Below are positions 11,010 through 24,195 of a DNA stretch of 64,000 nucleotides, one piece after another. The DNA lies in the NCBI GenBank assembly GCA_017165825.1, contig CM029386.1, positions 7,365,582 through 7,429,581 of the forward strand, in the 5' to 3' direction. Every line of letters starts with the position of its first letter. Position 1 is the first letter of the stretch. The notes below the pieces were generated by a model, which was given only the letters and a program-made list of their open reading frames with translations, was not told where the DNA came from and did no database searches. Source of the stretch: Hepsetus odoe. Taxonomy: Eukaryota > Chordata > Actinopteri > Characiformes > Hepsetidae. The translations under genes were made by a program, and so were the position numbers.

Positions 11010-11954
11010 ATTTGTTCTAATACTGCTGGATGTCAGTGCAGGGTTTTATGCTACTAACCATGTAGTTCCTATAAACAAACTTTGTAACTGGGTTGGACTC
11101 TTAGGAAATGCTAAAGTCATTTCTGGAAGGAAGGAACTACTTTATCCAAATAGGACATAATGTTTCTGAGGGCTGCCAGTAACCTGCATGTTCTCCAGGA
11201 CTAGATACGTGGGCCATTATTTAATTATTTCACAAATTAAAAATTACTTGGTGAAATCCTACAAGATCTAAAGATATCTTTACACACCTATGTGGACAAT
11301 ACTTAGATTTACCTGACCCTCTCGCCGAATACCTATCTCTACTACTCTAGCTGCTTTCTGCTTCACTCTGCTTTTTTTCACTGTTTTTCTGGCTTTTAAT
11401 GTTCTCATTTTGTTATTTTTTATTGCTTATTTTTTTTACTAAATCATATGAATTAATGGTAAGTTAAACAAAAATACTAAACGTATTTTAGTAACTTTTG
11501 TTGAGCATTCTGCACCATTGCAATGCTACTTGGAGTCAATTCAGGGATATGTTTTCAGAAGTACTGTCAAATTTGCCACATTTTCAACAAAAATGGCTTA
11601 TTATTAGCACTTCATCAAAGGTGAGGACCTCCAGGTGCCCACCAGTCAGCAGGCATTATATAGATGGTGAATCGTTTTGGGACATTGATGATACTAACAA
11701 GGTAGTGAAATGTTAGTGTGTTTTCTGCAGAGGATATGAGATCATGTCTTCAAAACTGATCTCCAAATGAGCTCTATTCTAATTTGCTGCTCTGTATGTT
11801 GCCTTATTCAAAAAAAGATCCAGAATGAAACAATCCTTTTAATTTCAAAATGAGAGGTTTGAACCATTTATGGTCAAGACAGAATGTCATTTAATTGATT
11901 TTTAATAAAAGAAAAGTGAATTAAAAACTGGTACTGCAGCTTAGTTTCTAAAAT
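11010..11954. other. Nothing recognised
   Basis: AT-rich, no supported feature. Confidence 0.5.
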
Positions 11955-11959
11955 GTAAG

Positions 11960-12305
11960 GGGTTATGGGTTATGGGTAATGGGTTTAATTCCCAGTTTTA
12001 GGGGCCTGGGATCATTCTGTTTTTGCATATTTAAATGTTTGGATGGTTGTGGTTTCTTCCCGCTATCCAAAGACATGTATTTCAGGTGTATTAGGCATAC
12101 TAAATGGGTCCCAAGGTGTGAATGTGCATATGTGGGTGTGTGTGCATGTGTGTGTGTGTGCTTATCTGTTTGTCTGCCCTGCAAAGGACTAGTGACCTGC
12201 CCAGGGTTTCTCTTTGCCAAATTCTTTGTCCTGTGAGTGCCGGGATAGACTCCTGCAACACTAGAAAAGCTAGGATAACTGTGTATAAATGTGATTCAGT
12301 ATAAA
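11960..12305 (+). repeat. L2-type LINE/SINE 3' region, degenerate
   Basis: It has the order typical of teleost L2-related repeats: a TTTCTTCCCGCTATCCAAAG segment, a GT-rich stretch (12128-12160), then a CTGCCCTGCAAAGGACTAGTG segment and a CCGGGATAGACTCCTGCAAC segment. It lacks a clean terminal tail. Confidence 0.7.
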
Positions 12306-12738
12306 AGACACTTTGCAATTAAATATGCATTTGTAAAATGACATTTTCATAGTATAGCACTAGAAACTGACAACTCTCTGTTAATAAGTTTTAATCTTAA
12401 GCTTTAACTTTAACCCTGTTTAATTTATACTATTTTATTAGAGTTAGTAGAGTAAGTAGTTTGTCTCTGCAAATGATATGAATCTATGAAAATAAAAAAA
12501 AATTAAAAAGGGTAAAAAACAAAACTCAAATCAGATGGATTTAAATTGTTAATTGTGTAAAAAAAAAAAAAATGTATGAAGGGGTAAAATTGCAGTGTTC
12601 TTGTATCCCATAGCAGTAAAGCAGGCTTGTAACTGTCAGGAGGAAGTGATGCATGTAGAACGGGCCTCTCACACAACTCCTGTACTCTGACAACCTAATC
12701 TTTATCACCTGTCAGTCTGTTGAGAGGCAAGCACTTGC

Positions 12739-12802
12739 TCTATTCCTCTCTCTCTGTCTTTCTTACTTGCTCGCTCTCGCTCTCTCGCTCCCTCGCTCTC
12801 TT

Positions 12803-12851
<49 letters not shown>
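12739..12851 (+). repeat. CT-rich tract and (CT)n microsatellite
   Basis: A pure CT run occupies about 12804-12851, preceded by imperfect CTCGCTCTC repeats. Confidence 0.95.
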
Positions 12852-12852
<1 letters not shown>

Positions 12853-13539
12853 TTTCACAAATGAGCAGAATGCTAGATAATTTGTTGTGCCTGGGCTGCA
12901 AGAACTCTCTGACAACACTGATGACATCAGTAATGAAGGATTGCACTAAATTTCTTGATCAATTTGTAAATGTTTGGCTGAGGAAAAACATCTAAGCAAT
13001 AACGAAGTTAAACCTATGGAAAGTATCTAAAGATAAAAGTTATCTTAGTCACAAAACTTGGGGTAAACTGCTCAAGCAAGGTTTGTGCTTGTTGAAAGCA
13101 AATTGGTTGTGTCTTTCTTGGGTCTTAGAAACTGTTCATCTCAATGTTGACTAAACCAGAAACTGCTTCCATCTTGTAGTTACACCTATAGCCGTTCAGT
13201 CAGAACACCAAACATAAAGGTGAAGGTCTATAATAACTGAGTGACGCTCACATGTTGATGATCCATAGTTTCCTGTGACCTCAAAGGATTACATATATTT
13301 TAAACAATAATATTAGCAAGTGAAAAAGAATGTAGCTCAGAGGTATATCTTTTCAACTTTCACAGAATGAATCACATTTGCTTATATTCATTGCGGTCAC
13401 TATGACACAAAAATACAAGTCAGAAAAAGGAAAACTGATGACCATGGGTGACCAGGTATTTTTAGAGTGCTGGAGCGTAATCTGACACAGCAGCATTGCA
13501 TTGGAGTTTTTGTATACCAGGCCCAATGTAACAAAATAA

Positions 13540-14140
13540 TAATAAAAACAACATTTATTTATACAGCACCTTTCTCAAACCCAATGTCACTTTACAAAGC
13601 AAAAGATAAAACAACATAGAGTTAAAATACAGTTAAAAAACACAATGGCAATGACAAAACAAACAGCAGAGTTATGAAATCAAGAATGGGGAGAAGTGGA
13701 ATAGCACAGACTGAATAGATGTGTTTTCAATTGTGTTTCAGCTGAGGAAGTTAGGTGTAAGTTTTGAGGGAGGGATTTCCAGATTTTATGGGCAACAACT
13801 CTAAATGATCTACCACCCATGGTAGCTAACCTGAATTTAAGAACTGGAGGTACTGTAGGAACCGGAGGAGCGCAGTGAACAGGTTGGAGTGTATGAATGG
13901 AGTAATTCAACAACAGGCAAATCCATGAAGGGCTTTAAATGTGATGAGGAGCAGCTTGTACTGAATACGATATCATATGGGCAGCCAGTGAAGTTTGTGG
14001 AGAATGGGAGTGATGTGTTTGGATTTTTTGGAGAAGGTGAGAACACAAGCTGCAGAGTTCTGTACGTACTGAAGCATGGGTAATGTCCTAGTTGGGAGAC
14101 CAAAGAATAAAGTGTTACAGTAATCAAGACAGGAATGCAA
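13540..14140 (+). repeat. Degenerate dispersed repeat of a common fish type
   Basis: It starts with ACATTTATTTATACAGCACC and CTTTCTCAAACCCAATG. It contains GGGCAGCCAGTGAAGTTTG and GAGTTCTGTACGTACTG blocks and ends near GTGTTACAGTAATCAAGAC. These blocks are typical of a repeat scattered in teleost genomes, but I cannot name the family with confidence. Confidence 0.5.
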
Positions 14141-14233
14141 TATCCCTTTTTGGCAGCATTCTGCAGTACCAGAACCTAGACACTTTTTTGTTTTTAGCTC
14201 ATTTGCATGAAAAAAGAGTATAAAAATGAGAGT

Positions 14234-14236
<3 letters not shown>

Positions 14237-14306
<70 letters not shown>

Positions 14307-14312
14307 CTTATG
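14237..14312 (+). repeat. (AT)n microsatellite with GT end
   Basis: A pure AT run followed by a short GT run. Confidence 0.95.
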
Positions 14313-14791
14313 TATTATATATGTATTATATGTATATATATCTATTATATGTATATGTCTTGGGTTGAAATAATGAAACCAGGTGCATATTACACCCTAT
14401 TTAATAAAACTTAAGTAGCTTACATCAATAGAGTTCCATGTTTTTTCACTAAAATGTGCAGTTGTCTCAAATGTACATTGATTGACAGCAATTCACAGCA
14501 GATACAGTGGCTTAACTGATAGAAAGTTGCTAAATAGTGCATTCCAGCTTGCTGGAACTTGGCCTGTGCTGGCACATAGACTGTTGAAAGTGGGCATTCA
14601 TGTAAACGATACTTATATGTGTACCAGCTATTTTTACAGACACTAATAGAAGTGGCCTGTTTCAGCAGAATAATGCAGCCTGGCAAACTGCAAAAAGTTT
14701 TTATTGAACATGATATAGAATGGTGTTGACTTGGTCTTGAAATTTCCCAGATCAAGACAAGCATCTGTGGAAAGTGTTAAACAATCTAATG

Positions 14792-14964
14792 CAGGAGTGT
14801 TGAACTCTAGTACTAGAGGGCTGGCGTTCAAGACAGTTTCCTAGTTTCCCTCATCAAACACACATTACACCCGCCACTAAGTGTGAACTAGGTGTGTGTA
14901 AGGAAGGAAATCACAAAATTTGGGCTGGACTGCGGACCTCCAGGAATGGACTTGTACACCCCTG
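14792..14964. mobile_element. hAT-like MITE
   Basis: A 173-bp element with imperfect terminal inverted repeats, CAGGAGTGTTGAACTCTAG at the left and the inverse of CAGGGGTGTACAAGTCCAT at the right. An 8-bp target duplication flanks it (ATCTAATG / ATCTAATC, 7 of 8). The CAGGGGTG end and the 8-bp duplication are hAT hallmarks. There is no coding capacity. Confidence 0.75.
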
Positions 14965-14972
14965 ATCTAATC

Positions 14973-17929
14973 AAATACCTGGAGGTCCCAACTAAAAAAT
15001 CTGCTGCTAAAATCTTGCTGCACACCTTCAAAAGGTCTTGATGAGTCCATGTCTGGTTGGGTCAGGGCTGTATTCATGGCATGTGGGTGACCTACATATA
15101 ATTAGCCTGATGGTTTTATTGTTGTGTCTGATAAGCTTGTAGTAAGCAGTGAGGTCTTAGGCAGAAAGTGTTCACAGGGAGAACTGTACTGGTAATAAAA
15201 ACCTGCTGATTATTTCAAGAGCCACAGTGCATAGAGCAACAATGGAGGCAGACCACATGTGCATGGATGCTTATTTGAATCTCAGATCATTAATGATGAC
15301 TGTGCCCTGTTCCTGGCTTTAGGGTGACATCATTATTCATAGTCAGACAGCCTCAGGATCTAATTTAATGGGAATATTTTAATTTGGGGTAATGACTGCA
15401 CAATTTGGCCACTTCATCTCACCTGGTGGATGGCCTAATTGACAGCTATTAAAAGCTTTGGGGAATATGCTGGGACATAGCACTTGCTAGTGTGTTAAAT
15501 AGATCCCACTGTACATTGAATATAGATATGTTAACATAGCAACAATTTCATGTGGTGCTATTTTTAGAGACATGCATTACATGATTTGTTAACATGTTTG
15601 TGTAAACAACTGAGAAATCAGACTTTAAATGAGTATCAAATATAATGTATAATAATATAATTAATATCTTGGAAAAACAAAGAAGTAGGCATTTTAAAAT
15701 ACTTAAAACCGCTGTGTGGCAAAAATGCAATGAAATGATTATGTTGTGATGATTATTTGTAAGCCACATTAAACATAATTTAATGTTTTCTATTAGGAAA
15801 CATTAAATTAGGTTCTTTTGAATGTTTAATTCAGTAATGTTTTTAATCAAATATCATGATTGTGATAGCTGTCATTATGTTATGTTCAGATGAAATCAGC
15901 AGAAATATTTTTAACTCTTTTGATGACATTTGCTTTTTGTAAAGAAAATCATCAGCAGCTGGCAGCTTACAAACTCAAACAGGGAAAAGAATTAAATAGG
16001 ATTAAACAGGATAAATATAAAATAAAGAAACATTAAAGGAACATTCCAGTGTTAACTTAATCTCCATCTGCTGCTTTTGTAGTATATGGTCAAATTCGGT
16101 TGACAACAACTTTAACATATTTCTTTATAATAAAAAAAAAGACAATAGGGAAGTGCAAAACTAATTTTTTGTAGAAGGTTCACTGTAGGATAAAAATGTG
16201 GAAGATATTGGTTGCATTGAATAACCTGATTATGGTGAAATGAATAAATTAAATGCATTTGAAGTATTGTAATTGGGTTATAGAGGCTAAATGTTACTTA
16301 AAGCTTTGTATCAATTATCTTTAAACTTTATGAGACTGCTTGTTAACACTGAAAGCACATAACTTGGAAATCTCTGTAAAATAGCTCAGCCAAGCTAAAT
16401 TTTAAGCAGCTGAAAGACTGACTTTATCAGTTTCAAAGAACTGATTGATCGGCACCTCTTAGAATATCTGATTTCTATGTATAGCTGCTCTAAAGAAACA
16501 GACATTTTTAGAGGAGGACAGTATGTCAAGAAGTGTCTGCAAAAAAAAAAAAAAGTTGGAATTTGCTAAATTGAACAAAACCAGTTCAGATTGTAATTCT
16601 CTTTTTTATCTGTTTTTTTTTTTTTATAGTATGGTTGCTACAACTGGCTAGAAGAAATGCATGAATTGGACAATATATTATTGCAAGTATATTGTGAATT
16701 AATTATATCAGAGGTCTTTATTTATAATCTTGGAGGTCCAGTCTCCAGCACATTAGGTGATTTCTACGCACTGATTCAACACTTTTGGTCATTTCTATGT
16801 TTAGTGAGTGGGTTTGAGTAGTGGAATAACTAAATTATACTCACTTCCTGATGCAGGAATTAAACATATCTTTAATAGGTCATTGATGTGACATGGTTAA
16901 ATAAATGAAATTGATTCCCCTCTTTTTCCAATCCGAAACTCATACAACATTGTATTGTTGTTCAGGATTCTAATAGAACATATGCATAGTGATTATTATA
17001 AGGCACATTTACTTCTACATGTAACAAAACAGAAATGGAGATTGTTCCCTTTTATTTTCACTTTTAAGATTCCAGCAGAGTATTCAGGAACTCATGATCC
17101 ATTACCTTTTTAACTGGGGTATAAATATGAGGTTACAGAGATGTCCAGTTCACGTAGGGAAGACTGCACATGTCTCGTCCAAGTCAACATCTTAGTGGTA
17201 ACATAAATCCATAATAATATGAAAATCAATAATATATTATTACATATATTTTTTTTCTTCACCTTTTAACCTTTAAGCATGAGGAATCTTTAAGCATGCA
17301 AAATCTAATCTGATTGTTTCAGAGATTAATTACACCCTTGCATATCAGCATCAAGGAAACACATGGTCTCTTGACACTGACAAAACATTTTCCTCTATTG
17401 GGAAAAATAGTTTTTATAAGCTGAAAGATGAAATTATGAAAGAATGGTAAATGACAGATTGGCCACAGTGTACATAAAAACAGGAGATTTTTAAACGTGA
17501 ATTAATTATTTATATTCTTGTGTGATTAGCCTCATGCTTATCACAGTCAGCTCTTGAACAAATTGCCCAGTCTTAACATGATGTTAAGTTAAAACTGGAG
17601 TTAGCTATCTTCTTAAGGCAGCGGGATTAAAAGCCAAAAGCAACTAACATTAACCAAATATTTTTTAATGTTATTCGTTTTATCATAATGATACAGTATT
17701 GGGTAAACTACTCAAAGTAAATGTAATATTTAAGGTCATTTGCCATGTGGGACTTCCTGAACCATTAGTTGTATGGCAAAAGAAGAGAATTCAGTGATTT
17801 TTATCATAAAAAAGTCCATATTAATATATATAATGAATTCAACATGCCAATCCTGTGAAATTGAATAGATTTAAAATCATTACTAGGATGATACAATAAT
17901 ATAAAAATAGTAATGAATACAATTCTAAT
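14973..17929. other. Nothing recognised
   Basis: Roughly 3 kb of AT-rich sequence. It holds an imperfect inverted repeat around 15770-15815 and short homopolymers at about 16540 and 16613, but no gene or known repeat. Confidence 0.5.
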
Positions 17930-17934
17930 AATAT

Positions 17935-18226
17935 TGTCACGGTCGCAGGGTACAGGAAGGACGTCTGCGCAGAGCCAGTTTTCCAAGACATACTTTATTT
18001 CAGAAAGTCACTAGAACAAGACACAAAACTGAAACTGAACCACCCGTAACTACAAGCTTTGCCTAATGAATGAACTGCACTCATAAGCGCTCATTCTGAA
18101 CTGCGCTCTTATATAGTCAGCCCCAGTGAAGCACACCTGTGCCTTCATGACCTCAGGTGTGCTCAGTCAGAACAGAATGCCCTCAACCGTGAACAACCTA
18201 TAACTACACCTAGGCAGACTGTGACA
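17935..18226 (-). repeat. Family 1 solo LTR
   Basis: 292 bp with TG/CA ends and a perfect 5-bp target duplication AATAT at 17930-17934 and 18227-18231. The TATA region, the CACACCTG/CAGGTGTG arms and the CAGTCAGAACAGA arm are recognisable. It is more diverged than the 315-bp LTRs. Confidence 0.9.
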
Positions 18227-18522
18227 AATATACACATTTTTTTTACTAACTCTGAAAAAACTTAAATCTTATTGAGTCAACGTTATTCATTTCATTTTTG
18301 AAAAACGTTTGCTTTTGAAAGTCTCTATCCAAAAATTCCCATTCAAAATATTGTTTAAACAAATTTTTTTATTCTAGGAATTGAAGACATTTGTGTTGAG
18401 ATTTAAAGATTAATGTGAGGTGTAGATTTTCATATTTTGTTTTTCCTGGTTTATGTTGGATTTTTTATTTATTTTTGTGCTTTAGAGCTGGAGGTTTTAA
18501 ACAGGCTAACATTTTCATTTGG

Positions 18523-18746
18523 GTGTAATGAGGATGGACAGTTAGAAATGCTGTATTAGAGACAGCTCAGCTTGGAAGTTTTTGAGACAAAGTAAGAGAA
18601 GCAAGGTTGTGTTGGTTTAGACATGCACATGAAAGAGGACATGCAGGCAGTTGGCTTGAAGAAGGAAGATGCAAAGGGCAGGAAGAAATGGAGATGGCTG
18701 ATGTGCTGTGGCAACCCCTAATGGGATCAGCCAAAAGATGAAGAAC
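18523..18746 (+). repeat. RTE-type LINE 3' fragment
   Basis: It matches 38070-38395 of the full RTE copy: the GTTGTGTTGGTTTAGACATG coding block, then GAAATGGAGATGGCTGATGT, and the terminal GGCAACCCCTAATGGGATC. It has an internal deletion and is decayed. Confidence 0.75.
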
Positions 18747-19085
18747 CTCTGTTGGTTTGCTTTTTGGTCTTCTAATGCTTACTGTTAATGAGTAGTTTGG
18801 AGCTAGTGGTATGGCCTCAATATTTCTGCTCTCAAATTCTTTTTTGAACAGTAGACTGGGACACCTCCACTCCTGCCTTGAGGTTGTTAATGACTGTCAC
18901 TGACTGTTGTTTTTCTGTTGGGCTTTTTCTATACTGTTTTCACAATTTGTGTGTTATCAGCTGTTGATGATTTTCTTGACAAATGAGGTTCAGTTCTTTT
19001 TTTCAGTACATCAATGGCTTCCAAATTTTTCAGGACTTTTGAAACAGCTTTACCAGCTATGCCATCTCATAATTCTCATAAGATC

Positions 19086-19206
19086 CATCCATCCATTATC
19101 TGCCGCTTATCCCAAACGGGGTCGCGGGGGAGTGCTGGTGTCCAACCCAGCGCACACAGGGCGAGGACAGGGGACGCACCCTGGACAGGTCACCAGCCCA
19201 TCGCAG
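19086..19206 (-). repeat. SINE, 5'-truncated, ATGG-type tail
   Basis: Only the tail half of the SINE is present. It is flanked by a 12-bp target duplication TCTCATAAGATC (19074-19085 and 19207-19218). The truncation at the head side fits LINE-driven insertion. Confidence 0.9.
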
Positions 19207-19348
19207 TCTCATAAGATCTTAAACCCAAATATCTTCAATGCACAACAAAAAAATAGGTGACTTGCTGTTCCAGCAGTTTTTGAGGGTCTGTATAGTGTTG
19301 AGGTTTTCATGAGTTGCTCGGATTTTGGCTGTTGCAGGCTTTACACTA

Positions 19349-19696
19349 TGTCATGTTGTGGGGAAAAAAGGAGACGCAATGGCATTGTGGCGATCTTGGG
19401 GGTTTTATTTGATAAACAAACTCCGTAGTGACGCAAACAACAAGGGTGAACCACAACAATGAACAGGCAAGTCTGGGTCGGTCTGGAACTCCTTAAATAC
19501 TAAGCTGATCAGGTGTGAGGGATTGGGTGGTGATGATAATTGGGTGTGCTGGAAAACACGGTCACGCTTAGTATTTAGTCTCCTTTTTTCCCCGCAACAT
19601 GACAGATGAACAGGTCAGTCACTTATGAGGCGCAGCAGGTGGTTCTAGTGGCGGAATTCCGGTGACCGGGACCGAGGCATGTCGCGAACCGTGACA
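19349..19696 (-). repeat. Solo LTR of an unrelated LTR element
   Basis: 348 bp with TG/CA ends and a perfect 5-bp target duplication CACTA (19344-19348 and 19697-19701). On the minus strand it has TATTTAAG and an AATAAA-type signal. Bases 19349-19375 are almost the exact inverse of 19579-19605 (one mismatch in 27), and a second inner inverted pair (TAAATACTAAGC) lies at about 19495 and 19568. A terminal-inverted-repeat element ending at 19605 is an alternative, but it would lack a matching duplication. Confidence 0.75.
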
Positions 19697-19701
19697 CACT
19701 A

Positions 19702-20153
19702 AAACTAGCAATGGACCATTTTCTCCTGCCATGATGTATTGACTGTAGGGATAATTTATTTCATTAAATATATACAACATATTTTTAAAGCTAAGAATTT
19801 TTCCATAGCTAAACCTAAATGTAATCTTCCAGTCTACAATTTCTTGTTTTCATATTTGGCTAGGTCATAAAGAATGTATGCATCATATTATGGGCATGTT
19901 ATGTTTCAGGTCCACTAAAAGCCAACCTTTCCTGCAGAGATAACTATCTGTTGCTAGTACAGAATTCTGAAGGTGCTCATAGACCACCCTCAGAGAGATC
20001 CTTGTGTAATCTTAATGAACTCCAATGTGACCAAAGCCATAGAAATCAAAGCAAGCATATCTTCAGCTTCATCCTATAAATGTCATTGTCTAATGCAAAC
20101 ATTAAAATAAAGACAGTGGCATCTATTTTTGATGAGGTACACCTTGATATTTC

Positions 20154-20188
<35 letters not shown>

Positions 20189-22104
20189 TCCTTCTGTTAC
20201 ATTGGGAGACAATTCTGGCTAAAATTGGAGACATCAAAAGGACATCAAAAGAGACCACCCGTCTATATCTAGCAGCCTGGATTTTACTCTGCTGAAGAGA
20301 TATGCACTGTGCTGAGTTAAAGCAGCAGCTGACAGAGAGTCACTGAGGCTTCTATGAAATTCAGATCACCCGTTCACCCTGCAGCTGTCATGTTACACTA
20401 TTTGTCTCTCAGTAAGAGGTAAATCTATTTTAGATATGCCCATGCTTTAACATGTAGTGCATCTCAGGTCCTGCTCACTTTATTTGAACCCCAAGAGAAA
20501 AGGCTAAAAAGCAAGAAAGAGAGAGAAATCTGTCTCAATGCATCAAGCAATATTTTTGTCTTAAGTAAAATGCTTTTGGTGGTGTCATCTCTTAGAGCAT
20601 GTTTGTGTAATTGTTGAATGATTTACATCTTACTAGATGATAATACATTGTATACTCATTTTTATATGTGGCATCTGTAACCATGGTCTTCAAGTCAGTG
20701 ATTAACTAAAATTTAACCAAAGATTTATATTGAGACCTTATCTGGTCTATATATTGTGTAAAAGGCAGACTCAAATAAATACATGTTTTATTTATTGATT
20801 TTCTTCTAAGGCTACATTTTATGCATTACATACTTCAGTCAGCAAATGGATGATACCTGAGCATCAAAACATGTAGTGTTCTTTGCAGAGAATATCTTCT
20901 TTTTTCAGTCAAAAAATTTAATTAAAAGGAAATTGACTAGGCTCGCAAACACTCACAGTATCATGAATGGGAGGAAAAACATGTTATAAGCTTTTAAAAA
21001 TAGATCATTGAACATTGCTGTGAGGATCTGCTTGCAGTCAGCCACATGAGTTTTGGTGAAGTCAGGATGTCCTATCACCATAAATAATGTAGATTCTCTT
21101 GCTCAATAGCCATCTGCTACTACCCCTCTATGTGATGCTGGTAATTAGGCATGGGAATTAGGTATCAGCAACTTGTGCAAATTGCTTCATTCTGTCAGGA
21201 ATAGTTATGTTATAGATTCTATTAACTGTGTGTATTTCAATGCAATCAAATCGTGTTTGTTTAGACATATTATGTAAATGTCTCTCGATAAGAGCATCTG
21301 CTAAATATGGAAGAATATGTAGGATATGTATGGAAGTTTCCTCACCTTTCTTTAAAATAATAAAATAGTTGAAGATACCTAGGGAATACTCTACATTTCC
21401 ATTCATATTTATACTACACTTGCAGTGTAAGTGAAAAAATTTTTCAGAAACAGAAAATGTTTCTTTTGGAAACATTATGGTGCCTCTTGTAATTCAATAA
21501 CTTTGGATCAATCTCCTGCTTGGATCTACATTTATGTAATTTTATATTTATAATATTACAATTACATAAATACTGCAAAAATGCAGAAGATCATGAGCAT
21601 GCTCTTTATCCATCAAGCTTGGCAAGTCTGATTTTTTTTTTCTGTTATCATCCTAATTTCCATATCTTCATGCGTATAAGGTCAGGTGCCATATGGTCTC
21701 CAAGATCTTCATCTCATCAATCATTATTTGCAAAAGGGGTGAGCACTGAAGCAAGCAATTTAAATATCAATCCATGTATATCTAGCAAAGGTGTTGTCCT
21801 TAATACTTCAAACCCAAGGTCACATTGAATATCATTTAAGCATTACTGACTGTTTTAGCCCTAAGAACTGTGAAAGTTAAGTGCTTATATGTCTTTATAT
21901 TTACTGGGTTCACCAGTCTCAACTTTAAGCATTTTAGAGGAAAAACTTTTAACCTTTCTTTATGTGGTTTTTGCCATAATAGCTTTATGCTGCTCCTTTC
22001 TCTCTAATTTTACTTTTAATTCTGTAATTTTACTCCTTGTACTTTCTGTTAGATTCTAACTGCTTTTGGTTGGATGCTAACTGCGTTTCTCTGGTTTTAT
22101 ATCC
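19702..22104. other. No gene; microsatellite and SINE-tail remnant only
   Basis: This holds a (CTTT)n run (about 20151-20191). A short remnant of the GCATTTAGCAGACGCTCTTATCC-type SINE lies at about 21265-21310 (read as TAAGAGCATCTGCTAAAT). Nothing else is recognised. Confidence 0.5.
20151..20191 (+). repeat. (CTTT)n microsatellite
   Basis: About ten CTTT units. Confidence 0.95.
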
Positions 22105-22275
22105 ATATTTTGCACAATAACAAAGTTGAATGAAATGTAATGTAATCTAAAGTAAATAATCTAATCTTATCATGTCCCTCAGCATCCACTCCTTCCTGTT
22201 ATCTGAACTACTTTAGCCCTAGTATCTAACTGGAATGTATCACAAATCACATTCAACAGGAATTTGTAGATTTTA
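22105..22275. repeat. Unnamed dispersed repeat, copy 1
   Basis: Similar over about 170 bp to 31410-31585, sharing blocks such as CCACTCCTTCCTGTTATCTGAAC and CAAATCACATTCAACAGGAAT with small changes. The family is not recognised. Confidence 0.7.
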
Positions 22276-22924
22276 GAGTGGTGAAAAGAAAAGACAAAGA
22301 AAAACTATAAACTTTAAGTAATGCAGTGGGCAATATTAGGGAGTAGACTTCGGTTGTTCACACATGTGTCCTCAAACATAAAAAGGATCCACTGATTCTT
22401 CAGTGGATCTAGGAATAAGTCTGTGACATAAATCTAACTAAGTTTCTAGTAGAGCACAGAACTGTAGAGTTTTGCATTCTACTTCCTGAAGCACTAGAAA
22501 AAATGCTAATCTCTGCAGAGCTTTGCTTTCCATTGAGTCTGATTCCACTATTCACTGGTCCTCTTTTGGACCAGTGTTTTTATTCTTGACATTACTAGAT
22601 TGATTTGCTTAAGAGGCTGGGTAAAATTATGTTGCGCAAATTCCAAATCACCCAAGAGAACAGCCCCTATTCTCTATGCAATTTCAACACCATAGCATTT
22701 TATCCTGAAGATGTGGGTGCCTATTATCTCCTAATTCAAGAGAACAAATAATAGTCTTTGGAGGTAAAATCCATCCAACAATTTTCCCCTACAGCCAGAA
22801 CTTTGCCACTTCACCAGACTGTAATAATAGGCTTTGGTGGTGGAAAGGTTGAGAGTTGTTCTCTCGCTCTGCACAAGTACAGGACCTGACACAGCTGGCA
22901 GTTAAACACCCACTTCCTAAACTG

Positions 22925-23130
22925 TCATAATTGGCCGTCATAACCGAGGCGGTGTAGCGACACGCTACATGTCACGCAATTAGTGACGCGCTGATGAGAG
23001 ATGGCACATGTCAGGAAAGTGATGCGCCCAGGCTCACTCCTGCAGTCAGAGTGAGGGATAGGGGTTTGATATCCTGAGGCTAAAGGGAGAGTGGGTGTAG
23101 AAGATTCCAACTTGCTTGTCTGAAGGAACA
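22925..23130. other. CpG-rich island-like block with stem-loops
   Basis: About 200 bp richer in G+C and CpG than the surroundings. It contains GTAGCGACACGCTAC and GTCACGCAATTAGTGAC, two adjacent short inverted repeats. It may be a fragment of an unrecognised repeat. No RNA family is recognised. Confidence 0.4.
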
Positions 23131-23499
23131 CAATGAAGAAAGAACTGTTTGTGATAAATTTTCCTACCTCAGTCTAGCTTGTGGCAATCTCAGGCTTGCT
23201 TTCAGAAAACTGGACTGTAAAGCAACCATTTTGGAATCAGGCAGTATTTAGAGTAGTGGGACACAAATATGTGTATGTCCCGTGAGTTTGGTCAAAATTG
23301 ACTTTTTTATATTATAAAATAAATTCTTCCAGTTCTACCATTTCAAATATTATGCCAGGACAATGTATACAGTACTGTGCAAAAGTATTTTTGCCACCCC
23401 TTCTTTCTTTATTTTTTGTTTGGGATTATGCCCTTTTCCCATATTTGTTTGTAAGGCTACTGATCAGCTTGCTTCAGAGATAATGACACTGATGGAATG

Positions 23500-23761
23500 G
23501 AAAGTGAAAAAGTGAAAGTGACAACCCTTGTCATTGCGAGGTCACGGCACAGCACACATGAACCACAACGAAATTGGACCTCTGCATTTAACCCATACAC
23601 ACACGTGCAGCAGTGGGCAGCTATTGAAAGCGCCCGGGGAGCAGTGATGGGGATGGTACCTTGCTCAAGGGTACCTCAGGGCAACCCACTGGGGTGGGAA
23701 TTGAACCCACAACCTTCCGATGCAGGGCCAACTCCCTAACCACTAGGCCACCGCTGCCCCA
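23500..23761 (-). repeat. tRNA-derived SINE with CACTTT-type tail
   Basis: It reads on the minus strand from GGGGCAGCGGTGGCCTAGTGG through a GGGTTCAATTCCC-like B box to a CACTTTCACTTT end. It looks full length. Confidence 0.88.
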
Positions 23762-24195
23762 TCATCAATGGAGATGATAAATAAGATATAAGCTGCTGCA
23801 ATGTATTTGTATTCTTGTTATTGCTGTTATGAAATCATATTTAGTGAAGCACCTTAAAGGTATTTTTGCCTCTCAGATTAGTAACGTTATTAATATGGCA
23901 TGATAAAACAAAAAATGTGATTTGGCCTATTACTGAGAGATTAGCTTGATTCCTAGAGATGCAGCTGCAATTTGGCTGATGATATATAACATATTTGGCC
24001 TCACTCTTTTGGGGTGGCTAGGATGGCCATCATTCTCACCCCAGCTAGCCAGCTAAGGTGTACCGAGCTGTGGAAAAGTCTGAGCTGTCCCTCACTTCTT
24101 AACATTGAGCTAGGGAACTGCCTTATTTGTCTATAAATATTATTTTATGCCTGTCTAACTGTGTTCTATTTAAATTAATGAAATATGCTAAATAA

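Noticed and set aside
12740..12995. ORFs with Leu-Ser or Glu-Arg repeats
   Set aside because: They are translations of the CT microsatellite.
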